A stretch of 64,000 nt of DNA from Gadus chalcogrammus (Eukaryota; Chordata; Actinopteri; Gadiformes; Gadidae). Shown piece after piece: positions 45,695 to 57,690 of the stretch. Within the stretch, counting starts at the first letter, position 1. The number at the start of each line of letters is the position of its first letter. Made by a program: the position numbers and the translations under genes. The stretch covers positions 21,422,189 to 21,486,188 of the forward strand of contig NC_079421.1 in NCBI RefSeq assembly GCF_026213295.1. Direction: 5' to 3'. Under the pieces are notes generated by a model. The model was given only the letters and a program-made list of their open reading frames with translations. It searched no databases and was not told the origin of the DNA.

Positions 45695-46664
45695 GTAAGT
45701 GTTTTTTTCTAATGGCATTGCACACAAATCTAAAATTTCTTGAACTGCGACAACTAAGGTGGTACCGGTGACCCGCGGCCGTGGACGTTTGCATCGCGGA
45801 TTCGCTGCCTTTTCAGATCCATTATTTCTAATTGATTTGATTCAGGTGATATCTGATTATCATTTCTGCCTTACATTGTTATTATGATCTTAAAATACAA
45901 CTATCATCCAAGTGGTCTTCAAGTGATTAGAGGAGGACTCATGCTAAGTAACTATGCCTTTAAAGATCACTTATTATAATGTTGTATTTATTTTTATGTA
46001 CGGGGCGCTTTCAGGGGTTGAGTGGACCTACACCTCGCCATGAATTGCACCCAAGTCCATAACAGAGCTCTATGTACCCCTTAAGTACTCATAGTAGTCC
46101 CACGGTCACACAGTCGGACCCCGTCATGGTTGCTTGCAACTATAATTACCTTTGAAACCTTCTCTTACTGACTATCCAGGATATGTAAACACTGAGTTCA
46201 GCTGCAAAATGGTGCCCAGACACTAGATTATCAAACACAATTTGGCCAAAATAACTTGCTGTAACTTGAAGAAGTGAAGTTTATAAAAGTAAAACACGCC
46301 ACAGAGTGATATGGTTTAGAATGCCAGAATCAGCGGAGTCTCAGCTGATATATCATTTGCGTATATCAAGGATTAGCAACAATATATATGATTGTAATGT
46401 GCATGTGCACAGCTATGAAATACATACCTCATGTTGCTGCGTGCTTCTTATTTAGATTGACGTTGGAATTGTCCATTGGTTAGCTAACAATGGTTGTGAT
46501 AGACTTAAACTGAAGTATCTAATCTTTCCCAATTTTAAGACCATAAGTGGCTGCAGTTTAGCCTGTCTAATCCAGGGCTTTGTCAGGCACAGACATCAAT
46601 ATGAGGGCTATTGAATGCTGTGTAATGACAATATTAATTTGTTATCCTACGTTTTGATTTTCAG

Positions 46665-46860
46665 GAGTGACATGTCAACTGCCGCAACTGAATGGAAACA
46701 CTTATCTTGGTGTAATTAAAGAAAGATTTTTACCAGGAGAAACCGTTAGGGTGAAATGCAACCAAGGCCACTGGTTTTCCAACGGTGATCGACGAACCCA
46801 GAAAACAATTACTTGTACAGGAAGTGGGGAATGGCATACAGCCATTCCCCACAACATTAT
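46665..46860 (+). pseudogene. CCP/sushi exon, C type, damaged
   Basis: After a TTTTCAG acceptor it reads VTCQLPQLNGNTYLG, VRVKCNQGHW and ITCTGSGEW like the intact copy at 48163. The end DSAAICQ and its GTAGGC donor are replaced by HTAIPHN, removing the fourth cysteine and the splice site. The frame stays open straight through the next intron into the B-type exon at 47010. Confidence 0.65.
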
Positions 46861-47009
46861 TTTCAGGCATCAATTAGTTGTAGATGTATACATTTTCTTA
46901 GGATGGATTACCTTGTTTGTCTTTCAGTTTGTTGCATCATCAATAGATGAGGAATTTAATGTTTGGTTTTGGGTTAACATCGTGTGTGCCCTTTTTTTTT
47001 GTTTTTCAG

Positions 47010-47189
47010 TGATCCCTCCATGCAATTCACCGACAACAGTAGAGAATGCAGTTATTATTGGAAAGAAACAGGTCTACAATCATGGAGCCACAGTAAACTA
47101 CGCATGCCGTACCAATTACAGAATGGAAGGAGAGAGAACAATTAGATGCCAAAATGGTCAATGGAGTCCAAGAACTCCTACTTGCATCG
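47010..47189 (+). CDS. CCP/sushi exon, B type
   Basis: 180 bp, phase 1-1. VIPPCNSP, NYACRTNYRMEGERT, IRCQNGQWSP and PTCIG, four cysteines. It lacks the codon for E in KKQEVYN. Only 150 bp separate it from the damaged C-type exon. Confidence 0.74.
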
Positions 47190-48162
47190 GTAAGTGTTTT
47201 TTTCTAATGCCATTGCACACAAATCTCGGATTTCTTGCACTGTGACAACTAAGGTGGTACCGGTGACCTGGGACCGTTGACGTTTGCATCGCGGATTCGC
47301 TGTTTTTCAGAACCATTATTTCAAATTGATTTGATTCAGGTGATATCTGATTATCATTTCTGCTTACATTGTTATTATGCTCTTAAAATACAACAATCAT
47401 CCAAGTGATCTTCAAGTGATTAGAGGAGGACTCATGCTAAGTAACTATGCCTTTAAAGATCACTTATTATAATGTTGTATTTGTTTTTATGTACGGGGCG
47501 CTTTCAGGGGTTGAGTGGATCTACACCTCGCCATGAATTGCACCCAAGTCCATAACAGAGCTCTATGTACCCCTTAAGTACTCATAGTAGTCCCACGGTC
47601 ACACAGTCGGACCCCGTCATGGTTGCTTGCAACTATAATTACCTTTGAAACCTTCTCTTACTGACTATCCAGGATATGTAAACACTGAGTTCAGCTGCAA
47701 AATGGTGCCCAGACACTAGATTATCAAACACAATTTGGACCAAAATAACTTGAGGTAACTTGAAGAAGTGAAGTTTATAAAAGTAAAACACGCCACAGAG
47801 TGATATGGTTTAGAATGCCAGAATCAGCGGAGTCTCAGCTGATATATCATTTGCGTATATCAAGGATTAGCAACAATATACGTATATGATTGTAATGTGC
47901 ATGTGCACAGTTATGAAATACATACCTCATGTTGCTGCATGCTTCTTATTTAGCTTGACGTTGGAATCGCCCATTGGTTAGCTAACAACGGTTGTGATAG
48001 ACTAAAACTAAAGTATCTAATCTTTCCCAATTTTAAGACCATAAGTGGCCGCAGTGTAGCCTGTCTAATCCAGGGCTTTGTCAGGCACAGACATCAATAT
48101 GAGGGCTATTGACTGCTGTGTAATGGCAACATTAATATGTTGTCCTACTTTTTGATTTACAG

Positions 48163-48354
48163 AAGTGACATGTCGACTGCCGCAACTGAACGGAAACACT
48201 TATCTTGATGTAAATAAAGACCGATATGTACCAGGAGAAACCGTTTTGGTGAAATGCAACCGAGACCGCTGTTTCTCCTACGATGATCAGCGAACCCAGA
48301 AAACAATTACTTGTACAGGAAGTGGGGAATGGGATTCAGCTGCAATATGCCAAG
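48163..48354 (+). CDS. CCP/sushi exon, C type
   Basis: 192 bp, phase 1-1, acceptor GATTTACAG, donor GTAGGCAAC. VTCRLPQLNGNTYLD, VLVKCNRDRCFSY, ITCTGSGEWD and AAICQ. It has the four module cysteines plus an extra one (DRCFS) not present in the damaged copy. Confidence 0.74.
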
Positions 48355-48629
48355 GTAGGCAACATTATTTTCGGGCATCAATTAGTTGTAGATGTCTAAA
48401 TGTTCTTAGGATTGTTACCCTCATAAGTGAACCAACCAGGTCGTCTCGATCCTTCAGGTTTGATTGGATTGGTGTGCTTTTTTAACAATTGAAATAAACC
48501 TAATAAGTTTACGTAAGTGCGCAGAAATCTATATATTGAGAACTATGTAGATGTCACAGTGTATGATTTTGGAAAACAATCATGAACTACTATAAGTTCC
48601 ACTGAGTCACAATTGTGCTTCTTTATCAG

Positions 48630-48794
48630 AGATCAGATGTCAGGATCCCAATGACCCTCATTTGAAAGAACAGCTTGAAAGTCGATGGATGGATGGTTAT
48701 GCACCATACCGGTGCAAAGAAGGCTTCAAGCCAACTCATGGTGGTCGGGCTAGATGCACGGAAAACGGATGGACACCAAACCCACTCTGTCAAG
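48630..48794 (+). CDS. CCP/sushi exon, A type
   Basis: 165 bp, phase 1-1, acceptor TTTATCAG, donor GTATTTTAC. IRCQDPNDPHLKEQ, YRCKEGFKP, ARCTENGWTP and PLCQ. Follows the C-type exon by 275 bp. Confidence 0.74.
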
Positions 48795-48998
48795 GTATTT
48801 TACAGAGTGGGTTTGTCAAAGACCCACTGTCTTTGACAGTGGGTTTTGACACAGTATGCTTTAGAAACATGTTTGGTGATTGTTTTGATATGTTAACTTC
48901 CGGTAAACCAGTTTTTAAGTCATACCAATGCCACTTTTTTCATATTTTGTTATATGTGGTTTCTTTCATTTTCTACATTGTTGTTAACTTACAGTCAA

Positions 48999-49305
48999 TG
49001 TAGACTTGATAGAATTCTAAAGATACTGTGTTACACAGGCACTGTATTCTGCAGACCACTATAGAACTTGTTTGTCGTGAGTGTGCGTTCATGCTCTGCT
49101 TAGGCTGAATCACAAAAGCGTCAAGACAAATCTGATCGGCCAATACACATTGAAGATAAATGAAAAAGTTTTAAAATTACTGAAATGATCCCTCACTTCA
49201 TCCCGTCCCCCAAACATGACATACAAAATATTGTGGAACAGATAAATAATGCCTATAAATAGACGTCAGTTAACGCCTATTCAGCGGGCAAATACTACGT
49301 GTGTG
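48999..49305 (+). repeat. R block, copy 5
   Basis: Same ~300-bp block, ending TATAAATAGACGTCAGTTAA and ACTACGTGTGTGAGTGTC, another empty site for the 27504 insertion. Confidence 0.55.
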
Positions 49306-49465
49306 AGTGTCTGTACTGTGGTTGATTGTTGGTTAAAGCAGCCTCACCTGGCCCAAGTCACACAGATTAATCTCTGGGGCAGGTTGAGGCTGCACACCTG
49401 TTGGTCATTGAGTAATCAATGCACTAAAAAAAGGAGATCTGTTTTTTAATTCCAAAGTCAATTAA

Positions 49466-50135
49466 GGCCACGTTTATACGTAGCAGGGTATTTATAGAAA
49501 CCTCCCCCCCTCCGTCTTCAAAAATAACATTGTGCACACAGAATCGATTTCAAAAAAGTTGTCGTTTACATCAAAACGCATAAATACGCCGTTCCCATGC
49601 AAGTGAACGGAGCGTTCCACGGCATCGAGAAGACCCGTGTAATAAAGGCCTATAATATTTCTGTTTATGGCATAGATTTCTCCTCAGATTAGGCCAATAA
49701 ACCGATGAAAAAATTAAATAAAAAAATCGTCGATCATAGGCCCGGCCCGAGGATAGTGGTGGGAAATATTGGCTCGGGCAGAGAATCTAAACTCTAGTAG
49801 GGAGAAGGATAAAGCCATGCAAGCCAATCAGAATCCTCAGAATCAACAACCACGAATAACACGTCTTAAAGCGTCTTCCTGTAACAAACAAACTGTAAAC
49901 ATCGGGCGCTCATATGACGTGAAGCATTTCCTGGCGCATAATGTGACGCTTCAGAACCTAAAACCCCGTTTCTCCCCGTTGCCACGACAACACATAACCG
50001 GCGTTTTCAGAAATCTCCACTTTGGCCGGAGTTTTTAGAAATGATCGTTTTCTGTGACAAAAACGGCGTTTTCGTGTAAATGAGAGGCCAAATCGCATGG
50101 AAATATCAGCGTTTTCCCTTCGTGTAAACGGGGCC
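49466..50135. mobile_element. Harbinger-like non-autonomous element
   Basis: Ends GGCCACGTTTATACG and CGTGTAAACGGGGCC are imperfect inverted repeats. TAA is duplicated at 49463-49465 and 50136-50138. The paralogous sequence near 45210-45225 (CAATTAAGGCTCAGTAC) is the empty site with one TAA, so the 670-bp insertion is directly supported. TAA targets point to PIF/Harbinger; no transposase. Confidence 0.85.
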
Positions 50136-50436
50136 TAAGGCTCAGTACAACCGAAGCAATCACATTTAGATGTCTACACATTTGCCAAGAGTGCAGAGTT
50201 TATGGAAGTTTAAAGCTCAGTTTCATTGTATTCTATTAAAGCCATTCAGCATAGTTTAGCCCAGTGCAAAATCATCAACCGTTAACATGAGGCAGGATTT
50301 CAGTGTTTTGTTTTTCTTGTTTTTCCTTTTTTTTTACCTTGTTCATCTTTCAGTTTGTTGCATCATCAATCGATGAGGAAATGAATGCTTGCTTTTGCGT
50401 TAACATCGTGTGTGCCCTTTTTGTTTTGTTTTTCAG

Positions 50437-50616
50437 TAGCCCGATGCTATTTACCGACAACAGTAGCGAATTCAGATATTATTGGAGACAAACGGGAGGT
50501 CTACAATCATGGAGCCGCAGTCACCTACGCATGCCATACCAATTACAGAATGGAAGGAGAGAGAACAATTAGATGCCAAAGTGGTCAATGGAGTCCAAGA
50601 ACTCCTACTTGCATCG
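50437..50616 (+). CDS. CCP/sushi exon, B type
   Basis: 180 bp, phase 1-1. VARCYLP (arginine in place of the second proline), TYACHTNYRMEGERT, IRCQSGQWSP and PTCIG, four cysteines. Last CCP exon before the IgV exon of locus E at 53275. If the array joins locus E, six intact CCP modules would sit between signal peptide and IgV. Confidence 0.72.
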
Positions 50617-50879
50617 GTAAGTGTTTTTTTCTAATGGCATTGCACACAAATCTAGGATTTCTTGCACTGTGACAACTTAGGTCGTAGCGGTGACCCGGGA
50701 CCGTGGACGTTAGCATCACAGATTCGCTCTCTTTTTCAGAACCGTTATTTCAAATTGATTTGATTCGGGTGATATCTGATTATCATTTATGCCTACATTG
50801 TTATTATGCTCTTAAAATGCAACAATCATCCAAGTGATCTTCAAGTGATTAGAGGAGGACTCATGCTTAGTACTAAAGG

Positions 50880-52700
50880 TACGGCCACACCAACCGCGTT
50901 AAGGCCTTCACACACCGGCGCCGCAGCGGCGCGTAAAAAAGTCTGCCCCCATTATTCCGGGTGTACTAGCCCACACCGGCGCCGACTAGCTGCGCGGCAG
51001 CGTTCCGCGCCACGCCGCCCAACTACTCTTCGAGCCAATGTTCTATTCCCGAGCGTCGCCGCCCCTGAAAAAGCGCTTTTTAAAAGCTGGTTTGTACATC
51101 CCGGGTCCCGTAGGCACCTCCATATCTACCCCTCACCACTGGATGTCGCCCTCTTTCGTTTGTGAGAAACAATTACGAGAACGCATTGAGAAGACCCGTG
51201 TAATATTCCATAATTATTCAATTCGATATATATATTTTTTTTTTACAAGTGGTGGGTACAAAATGAATCTTGACGAAATCTGGTGGGGAAGCGTCCCCCG
51301 CGTAATCGATGCCTATGAGACTTAAGACCCACCGCATGCCAGCCATGGACCTATAAAGATCGCAGCATACTCTATGCGCGGGATACGTTCCTTTCTGGAG
51401 AAGTGAAAAGGGCGTCCTACTGAACGGAGGTGGGTATCCTACATTATCTTAAATGAAATGACCTTGGTTCAAGTGTATTCCCTCCAAAGTATTGCATTAA
51501 CATGCCGCAAATGTCCTTCAATGTATTTTAATGGTCGCCATAACATAAGTTCAGAAATGTCTTGGATGCTGCGCCGCCTGTGTGAAGTTGCCCAAAAAAA
51601 GATTTAAAAAATAGTATGAATCCCCCCCCGATCGCCCAAATGATTCGAAAATAGGTTTTAAGTGCTGGTTTGAACCAGTAAGATGACAATTTGCTACGCG
51701 ATCACCAGATAAATAGGCTGGTGGTACTCATGCTTGTCCATTGAGCACATTTGCGGCATGTTAATGCAATACTTTGGGGGGAATTCACTCACTTGAACTA
51801 AGTTATTTCATTTAAAATAATGTAGGATACCCACCTCCGTTCAGTAGGACGCCCTCTTCACTTCCTCAGAAAGGAACGTATCCCGCGTAAAGAGTATGCT
51901 GCGATGTTTATAGGTCCATGGCTGGCACGCAGTGGGTCCCAGTGTAATTTGAGAAATGCATCCCTGCCGGCGACTTTCATTGGATTAGGAAATTATGGGC
52001 AGAACTATTTTGTCCCGCCCACGGATGCTCTGGCATCTACGGATACAAATACTTTTGCTACACATTTACCACCTAGACGTGTTGCAAAACTACCTTCAAA
52101 AAAACCCACGGCTGAGACTTGCAGGAGCAGATTCGAGCAGTTATAACGATGGATTTGTGTTCGCTCATTAAAATGCTGAATCAACATAGCGTTCTTTATA
52201 ATTTTATTTGTGAGGAAATTGTTCACAGACGTGCAACTTCTGATGCATTAGTTCAAATTTGGGTTTACGAATGCACAGCTTTTGGGCAGGTTCTCAGATT
52301 ATGAAACACGGGTGTGCGAATGTGTTTTGCACCAACTGCGCTGCAATGATTGTAGCAAAATGATTTGTGCACCTGTAACACAGATTTACGTACTCGTAGA
52401 CCCTATTTGTGTTTACAATGGTAGAAAAAATATTTACGACTTCAAATATACTGTTACACATTTGTGACTTTAGAGCACACGTGCAAAATAAATATATACG
52501 ACTTAGAATTTACTGTGACTTTAGTGTACGCATTCAAATTCTGCAGTTACAGGTGCTAATGACTTTTGCTACAATAATACCTTTGGATCAACGCGTGTAT
52601 CACTGATAGTCCTATGCACACGCACTGACAGCGGATTGCCCGCTCCTCCTCTCAACGCGCCTACAAAGGAAAACCTGAAGCAGCGGGATATTTGGCACAG
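50880..52700. repeat. Repeat-rich stretch with a 190-bp-arm inverted repeat
   Basis: A GC-rich TIR-like start (AAGGCCTTCACACACCGGCG near 50904) has a partial inverse near 51566-51588. Arms 51326-51514 and 51747-51939 are inverted copies separated by 232 bp. The rest, to 52700, has only short frames without domains. Confidence 0.6.
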
Positions 52701-53274
52701 TGAAGACGGTCTGCGACATCTGGAATATACCAATGTTTAGACTGATATACTGTGCTCAAACACACCTGCCCAAAATTATTGTTGACTCAGAAAAGATAAT
52801 GTTAGCCTTACGAAACCAACCTGAGTTTTCAACATTTGTTGGGTTAAACCAATTTATTTTTTATCGTATGTTAATTCTGGATAAATTGAGTAAATTTATT
52901 GTTCAATATCATTAATCATTATTCTGCCTTTGCTTTGTGATTTCCCCACAATGTAAATTCACCTTTGTTATTGCAAAACATAAAAATATGACCACATATT
53001 ATAGAGTATTCGGGGTAGGGTAGGGTATTTTCATGACAATCATATGGATATTATGTCAATCAAATCCAAAATTTAATGAAATATTAAATGTTTTAACCTT
53101 TAATGTATATGAGTATAATGTGCCTCTCTGCAATGGCACCCATTGTATTCAAAATGTCCACTCCTTTATAGTAATGGTAATAAGAGAGTTCTTACAGCAA
53201 TAGTGAGAGGTGGTCTGTGTATCTCAGTGAGATAGATCTCCTGTATTGTTTTATTCTCTTCTGTAAACCTCCAG

Positions 53275-53976
53275 GTGTGAAGACCTTCTGCGACGCCACA
53301 CAGCCACACATCACGACCCAGTGCTTTGGCTCTCTGGGAGGAACCGTGGAGCTCCTGCTGCCTAAGACCTCACAAGATGATATCTACAAACTGAAGAAAA
53401 ACAATGTTACTGTTAACAACCGCAGTGAGACAACAGACAGGAGATATTCATTTATTGTCAGTACTGGAATATTTACTATAAAGGACGTCAACATGAAAGA
53501 CACTGGTGAATACTCAATGGAAGTACATGATGCAGCTGGGATGCAAGTAGCATACACAAAATGTTATTTAACCATTGAAGGTGAGGAACTATATCTTATA
53601 TCTTAGGAATGGAAAGCAGACTATTTATATATGCATACATGATATCAATATGTGTTCATAAATGTTTGTCCTCTGTGCCATAGTTGTCTTTGTGACAGGG
53701 CTCACCCCGTTCATCGTTCGTCCTCTGACGGTGGTGCTGCTGCTCCTAGCAGCATTGGGAGTCTACTGGGCCCTAAAGAAGAAGAAAACCTCCAGACCTC
53801 GAGGTACCAAGTGTCTCTTTGGGTCAACTGTTCAACACAAGCTTTACTTGCCGTGCTGCTTTCTCATTTTCTAATGTTCTGTTTGTTCAGACATCGCGCT
53901 GTCCTCCATGGCAGTAGATGATGATGTGCCGTACGTTAACGTCTCCGGGACAACCGGGAGGGCAGGGGGGGAGTGA
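53275..53976 (+). CDS. Locus E 3' exons: IgV, TM, short ITIM-type tail
   Basis: Exons 53275-53580 (IgV), 53699-53803 (TM) and 53891-53976 (tail), phase 1. The IgV reads GVKTFCDATQPHITTQCFGS, RYSF, FTIKDVNMKDTGEYSMEV and CYLTIE. The TM is FIVRPLTVVLLLLAALGVYW with ALKKKK after it. The tail tyrosine motif is VPYVNV, still V-x-Y-x-x-V, before the GRAGGE stop. With exon 1 at 42361 alone it makes about 181 residues; the CCP exons can be inserted in frame. The IgV is closest to locus A among the window's copies. AATAAA at 54382-54387 may be its poly(A) signal. Confidence 0.7.
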
Positions 53977-54119
53977 GGTGGAGTACGGGGCGGTCAGGGT
54001 GGCTCCAGGCCCCAGGCGGACGCTGGAGACCAATGTGGACGAGTGTGTGTACGCTCAGCCCCGGAGGACGAGGCCCTGAGAGCTGTGAACACCCAGAAGG
54101 ACGCGTAGACAGCGCTTTA

Positions 54120-56480
54120 GCCAGAGGGCCAGCAGCCTGTTGACCTTTGACCTGCCAGGGACACTTCTCTCTCTGAATCTGATAATGGCAAGATCATTTA
54201 TTTTTATGAATTAACTTTTTCCTCTGTTGTTGTTGTTGTCCATACTTGTAGCTCGCTATTAGAAATATCCTGTTATACTATTATGCACATTTAACTTTTG
54301 CATTATTATACCTATTATGTATATCATACTATTCTGCATGCTTAACTTTGCTGTTTATTTAGCATGTTAGCCTTTTAATGAAATAAAATAACCAGCTATT
54401 TATCAACTGCTTCTTGGCAAATAATCATATAATAATATAATATTTTTTGGTTGTAATTAAAACATTTAAATAAAACAAATTTTCACATAATGACCATGAA
54501 TTCTTGGGACCTGTAAAACGAAGCATTACTTTACCTGATATCTGCGTAGGGCACGTACCAGTACTGAGCTACATGCTTTACTCCAGATGCAGTTACTATG
54601 TTTAGCCTCTGGGGGGCAGTATTGCCTGATTATGTAGACCTTAATCGGGAGCAGCTTTTAATTACCTTATAGGCAGGGGCAGGGCCATCCAATTTTTTAA
54701 TACTTGTATAATCTTGTTTTTATACTGTATTTCAATGTTACTCATCGCGCCAATCCTCCATGACCATGGTTGAGTGGTTAAAGTAAAACACATTGTCCGT
54801 ACATAGGTTTGTAAATTTATTTTATCACTCGATTATTTACCCTTTTTACTTTTGTGATTGACAGCAATAGCAAAGCAAATTATGATAAATAAAAGAGAAA
54901 ATAAACACAAATATATTATACAAACATAAATAAATAAAATGTACCATAGCCTACCATTTTTTAGAATTATTTAAGAATCAATAATTCAACATGACTAATT
55001 GTAATGAACCACACAAATCAGCATTGTTACATTTTTCAAACACAATCTAAACAAGTTTAATTGAAACAAAACATCACTGTTACTTTAACGTGAAACAACA
55101 GAACGTACATTAAATAACGTACACAACAAAACGTAGGCTACACAACACAACATACACAACGTAGCGAAGATTAAATAACATACACAACGTTACAAACATT
55201 AAACAACGTACACAACGTAACGTACACAATGTAACATAGCCAGGCCTACGCAACGTAATGTTGCATCCAGATATTCACGTTTGCCTTTCGCAATGAATTC
55301 CATGACAACAGAAATTTAACTTGCGAGATCAGCGGTGCGTGCAGAATCGGCGAACGTAGCGACGATTTTTGGACAACGTTCTAAACGTTTGTTCTAAACT
55401 GTAAAACAACTGTGAACAAACAAATGGCGACAAGAAAGGCCATTTTATTAGCTGCAGCCTCCGTAATAATTGACGAGATTACAGAAGGTCTATATTGTCG
55501 ATCTCGTATAAAGTAGGCTGTAGACAAGAAGCCCTACCTCCCTATTAATATGACTCTGGTAAGAATCAGACTGAGTCACTTTAGAGGACAGTCTTTGCTA
55601 ACTGAAGGTTAAACCTTGATGTCTCTGATGTAGGCTACTGTCAATGTGAAGCAATCTGTGTGAAGCATTCTTTCCTGGTGGGAAGTGCTGAGTAGTTCTT
55701 CAAGGAAAGGGTTCAAATCCGGGATTGCTTTTAACTCACTTTATTGTTAAAGTAGGGATGTTTGTTTCGGTATGGTAATTATGACTATGGAGCATAAGGA
55801 GGGGTGTTGAACACGTGTGAGAGATATAACTTTAGCTACTTCGAGCCACGGGCAAAGGCCCATGACTCTCTGCGGGGTCTCGGTGAAAATCTCTGGCGCT
55901 CTCCACTTCGAATCCCCTGCTAGGGGACGTCAAGTGGGCGTGGCCTATGCAGTGGGCGTGGCCGGGGTGACGTAATGGCTCCGCCACTCCGCCCGTCTTG
56001 TGTGCTAAAGTAGTTATTGCAGGGTAATACAGCTTGTGTTTTTGAATCTGCTTCCTAGAGGCTATGTGGAGGCAGTTCAGGTTCTTAAAATACGTAACAG
56101 AAGTTAGATTGGGAAGTTAGAGACGGCAGAGAAGCAAAAACCACTCACGTTTTTGCCTCATTTCATTGGTCCCCATGAAATGCCCAATACTCAATCTGCA
56201 GAGGTTGTCAGCACTTGAACCATTTGCGTCACAAATAATGATAATGTTTTTATTCTCTTTTAGGTCAAGAAGGTACATTATATACAAATTTGTCTCATTT
56301 TTTTAACAGTTTGTACATCATAACAATTATTAATGTGAGGTTTTATATTGTTCCCTACTAAAAGCAATAATTATCAGTTCTTATATTTCAAGCTTTTCCC
56401 TTTTACTTGGAAAATTAATCTGGACTAGAATAAATCGAGTTGAGAAAATGTAGGCCTACCAGTAGCCAGTGCTATTTTTC
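54120..56480. repeat. Duplicated 3' flank of locus E; no gene
   Basis: Parallels 32700-34800 with few differences: fewer 14-bp repeats and a 414-bp insertion at 55686. Confidence 0.6.
55686..56099. mobile_element. Solo-LTR-like insertion
   Basis: The 414-bp insert starts TG and ends CA and is flanked by GAAG at 55682-55685 and 56100-56103. The matching site after locus C (near 34388-34400, TGGTGGGAAGTTAGATTGG) is uninterrupted with one GAAG. TG...CA ends and a 4-bp duplication suit an LTR; the parent family is not identified. Confidence 0.72.
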
Positions 56481-56523
56481 TAAAAATATATTTATGCATT
56501 CATCAATATATATTTTACCTGCA

Positions 56524-56559
56524 AATTAGTAAGAGCAGCACAGCCCCCATGTTGAGCAT
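56524..56559 (-). pseudogene. Truncated CD2-like signal exon
   Basis: Reads MLNMGAVLLLLLI on the minus strand, then leaves the family sequence at 56523, losing VADG and the donor. Its promoter, minisatellite and SINE (56560-57690) survive. It is the start of a third multi-IgV gene whose body was deleted. Confidence 0.72.
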
Positions 56560-56934
56560 CTCGACCTCAGTGTGGTCTCAGAGGAGTCCAGGACTTGAGT
56601 CTGTTCACAGGAACACACAACCCAGCCTATATGAGACCCACATGTCATCGCAAAAGTGGAAGTGGTGCAACCGTTGAGCAAACATTATCCTCACCACAAC
56701 TGCAATAAAGGGCCAATACCTTACTAGGAAACACAGTTCTGTTAAACAGTACTGTGTTACTGGGCTTCTTCTAAGATGCAATTATTATTAATACAAAGAC
56801 ATTTGTAATGGGGAAGTAGAGAGAGTGGACCCAAATGCTTGACGAAGAGAGACGCTGACACAGAGGGTCAATAATTAGGGAGATTACTGAGGGCAACAAA
56901 TAAGGCGGGGAACGGGGCAAGGGGCTTCATGGAG

Positions 56935-57538
56935 GAGGGCAGTCTGACAGGAGAGGGTTCATCAACAGGAGGGCAGTCTGACAGGGGAGGGTTCAGCAAC
57001 AGGAGGGCAGTCTGACAGGGGAGGGTTCATCAACAGGAGGGCAGTCTGACAGGAGAGGGTTCATCAACAGGAGGGCAGTCTGACAGGAGAGGGTTCATCA
57101 ACAGGAGGGCAGTCTGACAGGAGAGGGTTCATCAACAGGAGGGCAGTCTGACAGGGGAGGGTTCAGCAACAGGAGGGCAGTCTGACAGGAGAGGGTTCAT
57201 CAACAGGAGGGCAGTCTGACAGGGGAGGGTTCATCAACAGGAGGGCAGTCTGACAGGAGAGGGTTCATCAACAGGAGGGCAGTCTGACAGGAGAGGGTTC
57301 ATCAACAGGAGGGCAGTCTGACAGGAGAGGGTTCATCAACAGGAGGGCAGTCTGACAGGAGAGGGTTCATCAACAGGAGGGCAGTCAGACAGGGGAGGGT
57401 TCATCAACAGGAGGGCAGTCTGACAGGAGAGGGTTCATCAACAGGAGGGCAGTCTGACAGGAGAGGGTTCATCAACAGGAGGGCAGTCTGACAGGCGAGG
57501 GTTCATCAGCAGGAGGGCAGTCTGACAGGCGAGGGTTC
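56935..57538. repeat. 34-bp minisatellite, about 18 copies
   Basis: Same unit as at 13631 and 40468, upstream of the truncated signal exon. Confidence 0.95.
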
Positions 57539-57690
57539 GACACATCCTTTGGCAGTGCGGAGGTCATGGTGTTGGACTCCCAGCCCAATGGTTCAGGGTT
57601 CAAATTCCACTGCAAGATGCCTTCCTACTTATGAATGATAATTTACATCACTATAGATAAAAGCATCTGCTAAATGAGTACGCTAATGTA
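57539..57690 (+). mobile_element. tRNA-derived SINE
   Basis: Third copy of the minisatellite-linked SINE: GGGTTCAAATTCC and GATAAAAGCATCTGCTAAATG. Confidence 0.68.

Noticed and set aside
46667..47245. A single 192-codon exon
   Set aside because: It contains a recognisable intron acceptor and two separate CCP modules; listed as two exons, one damaged.
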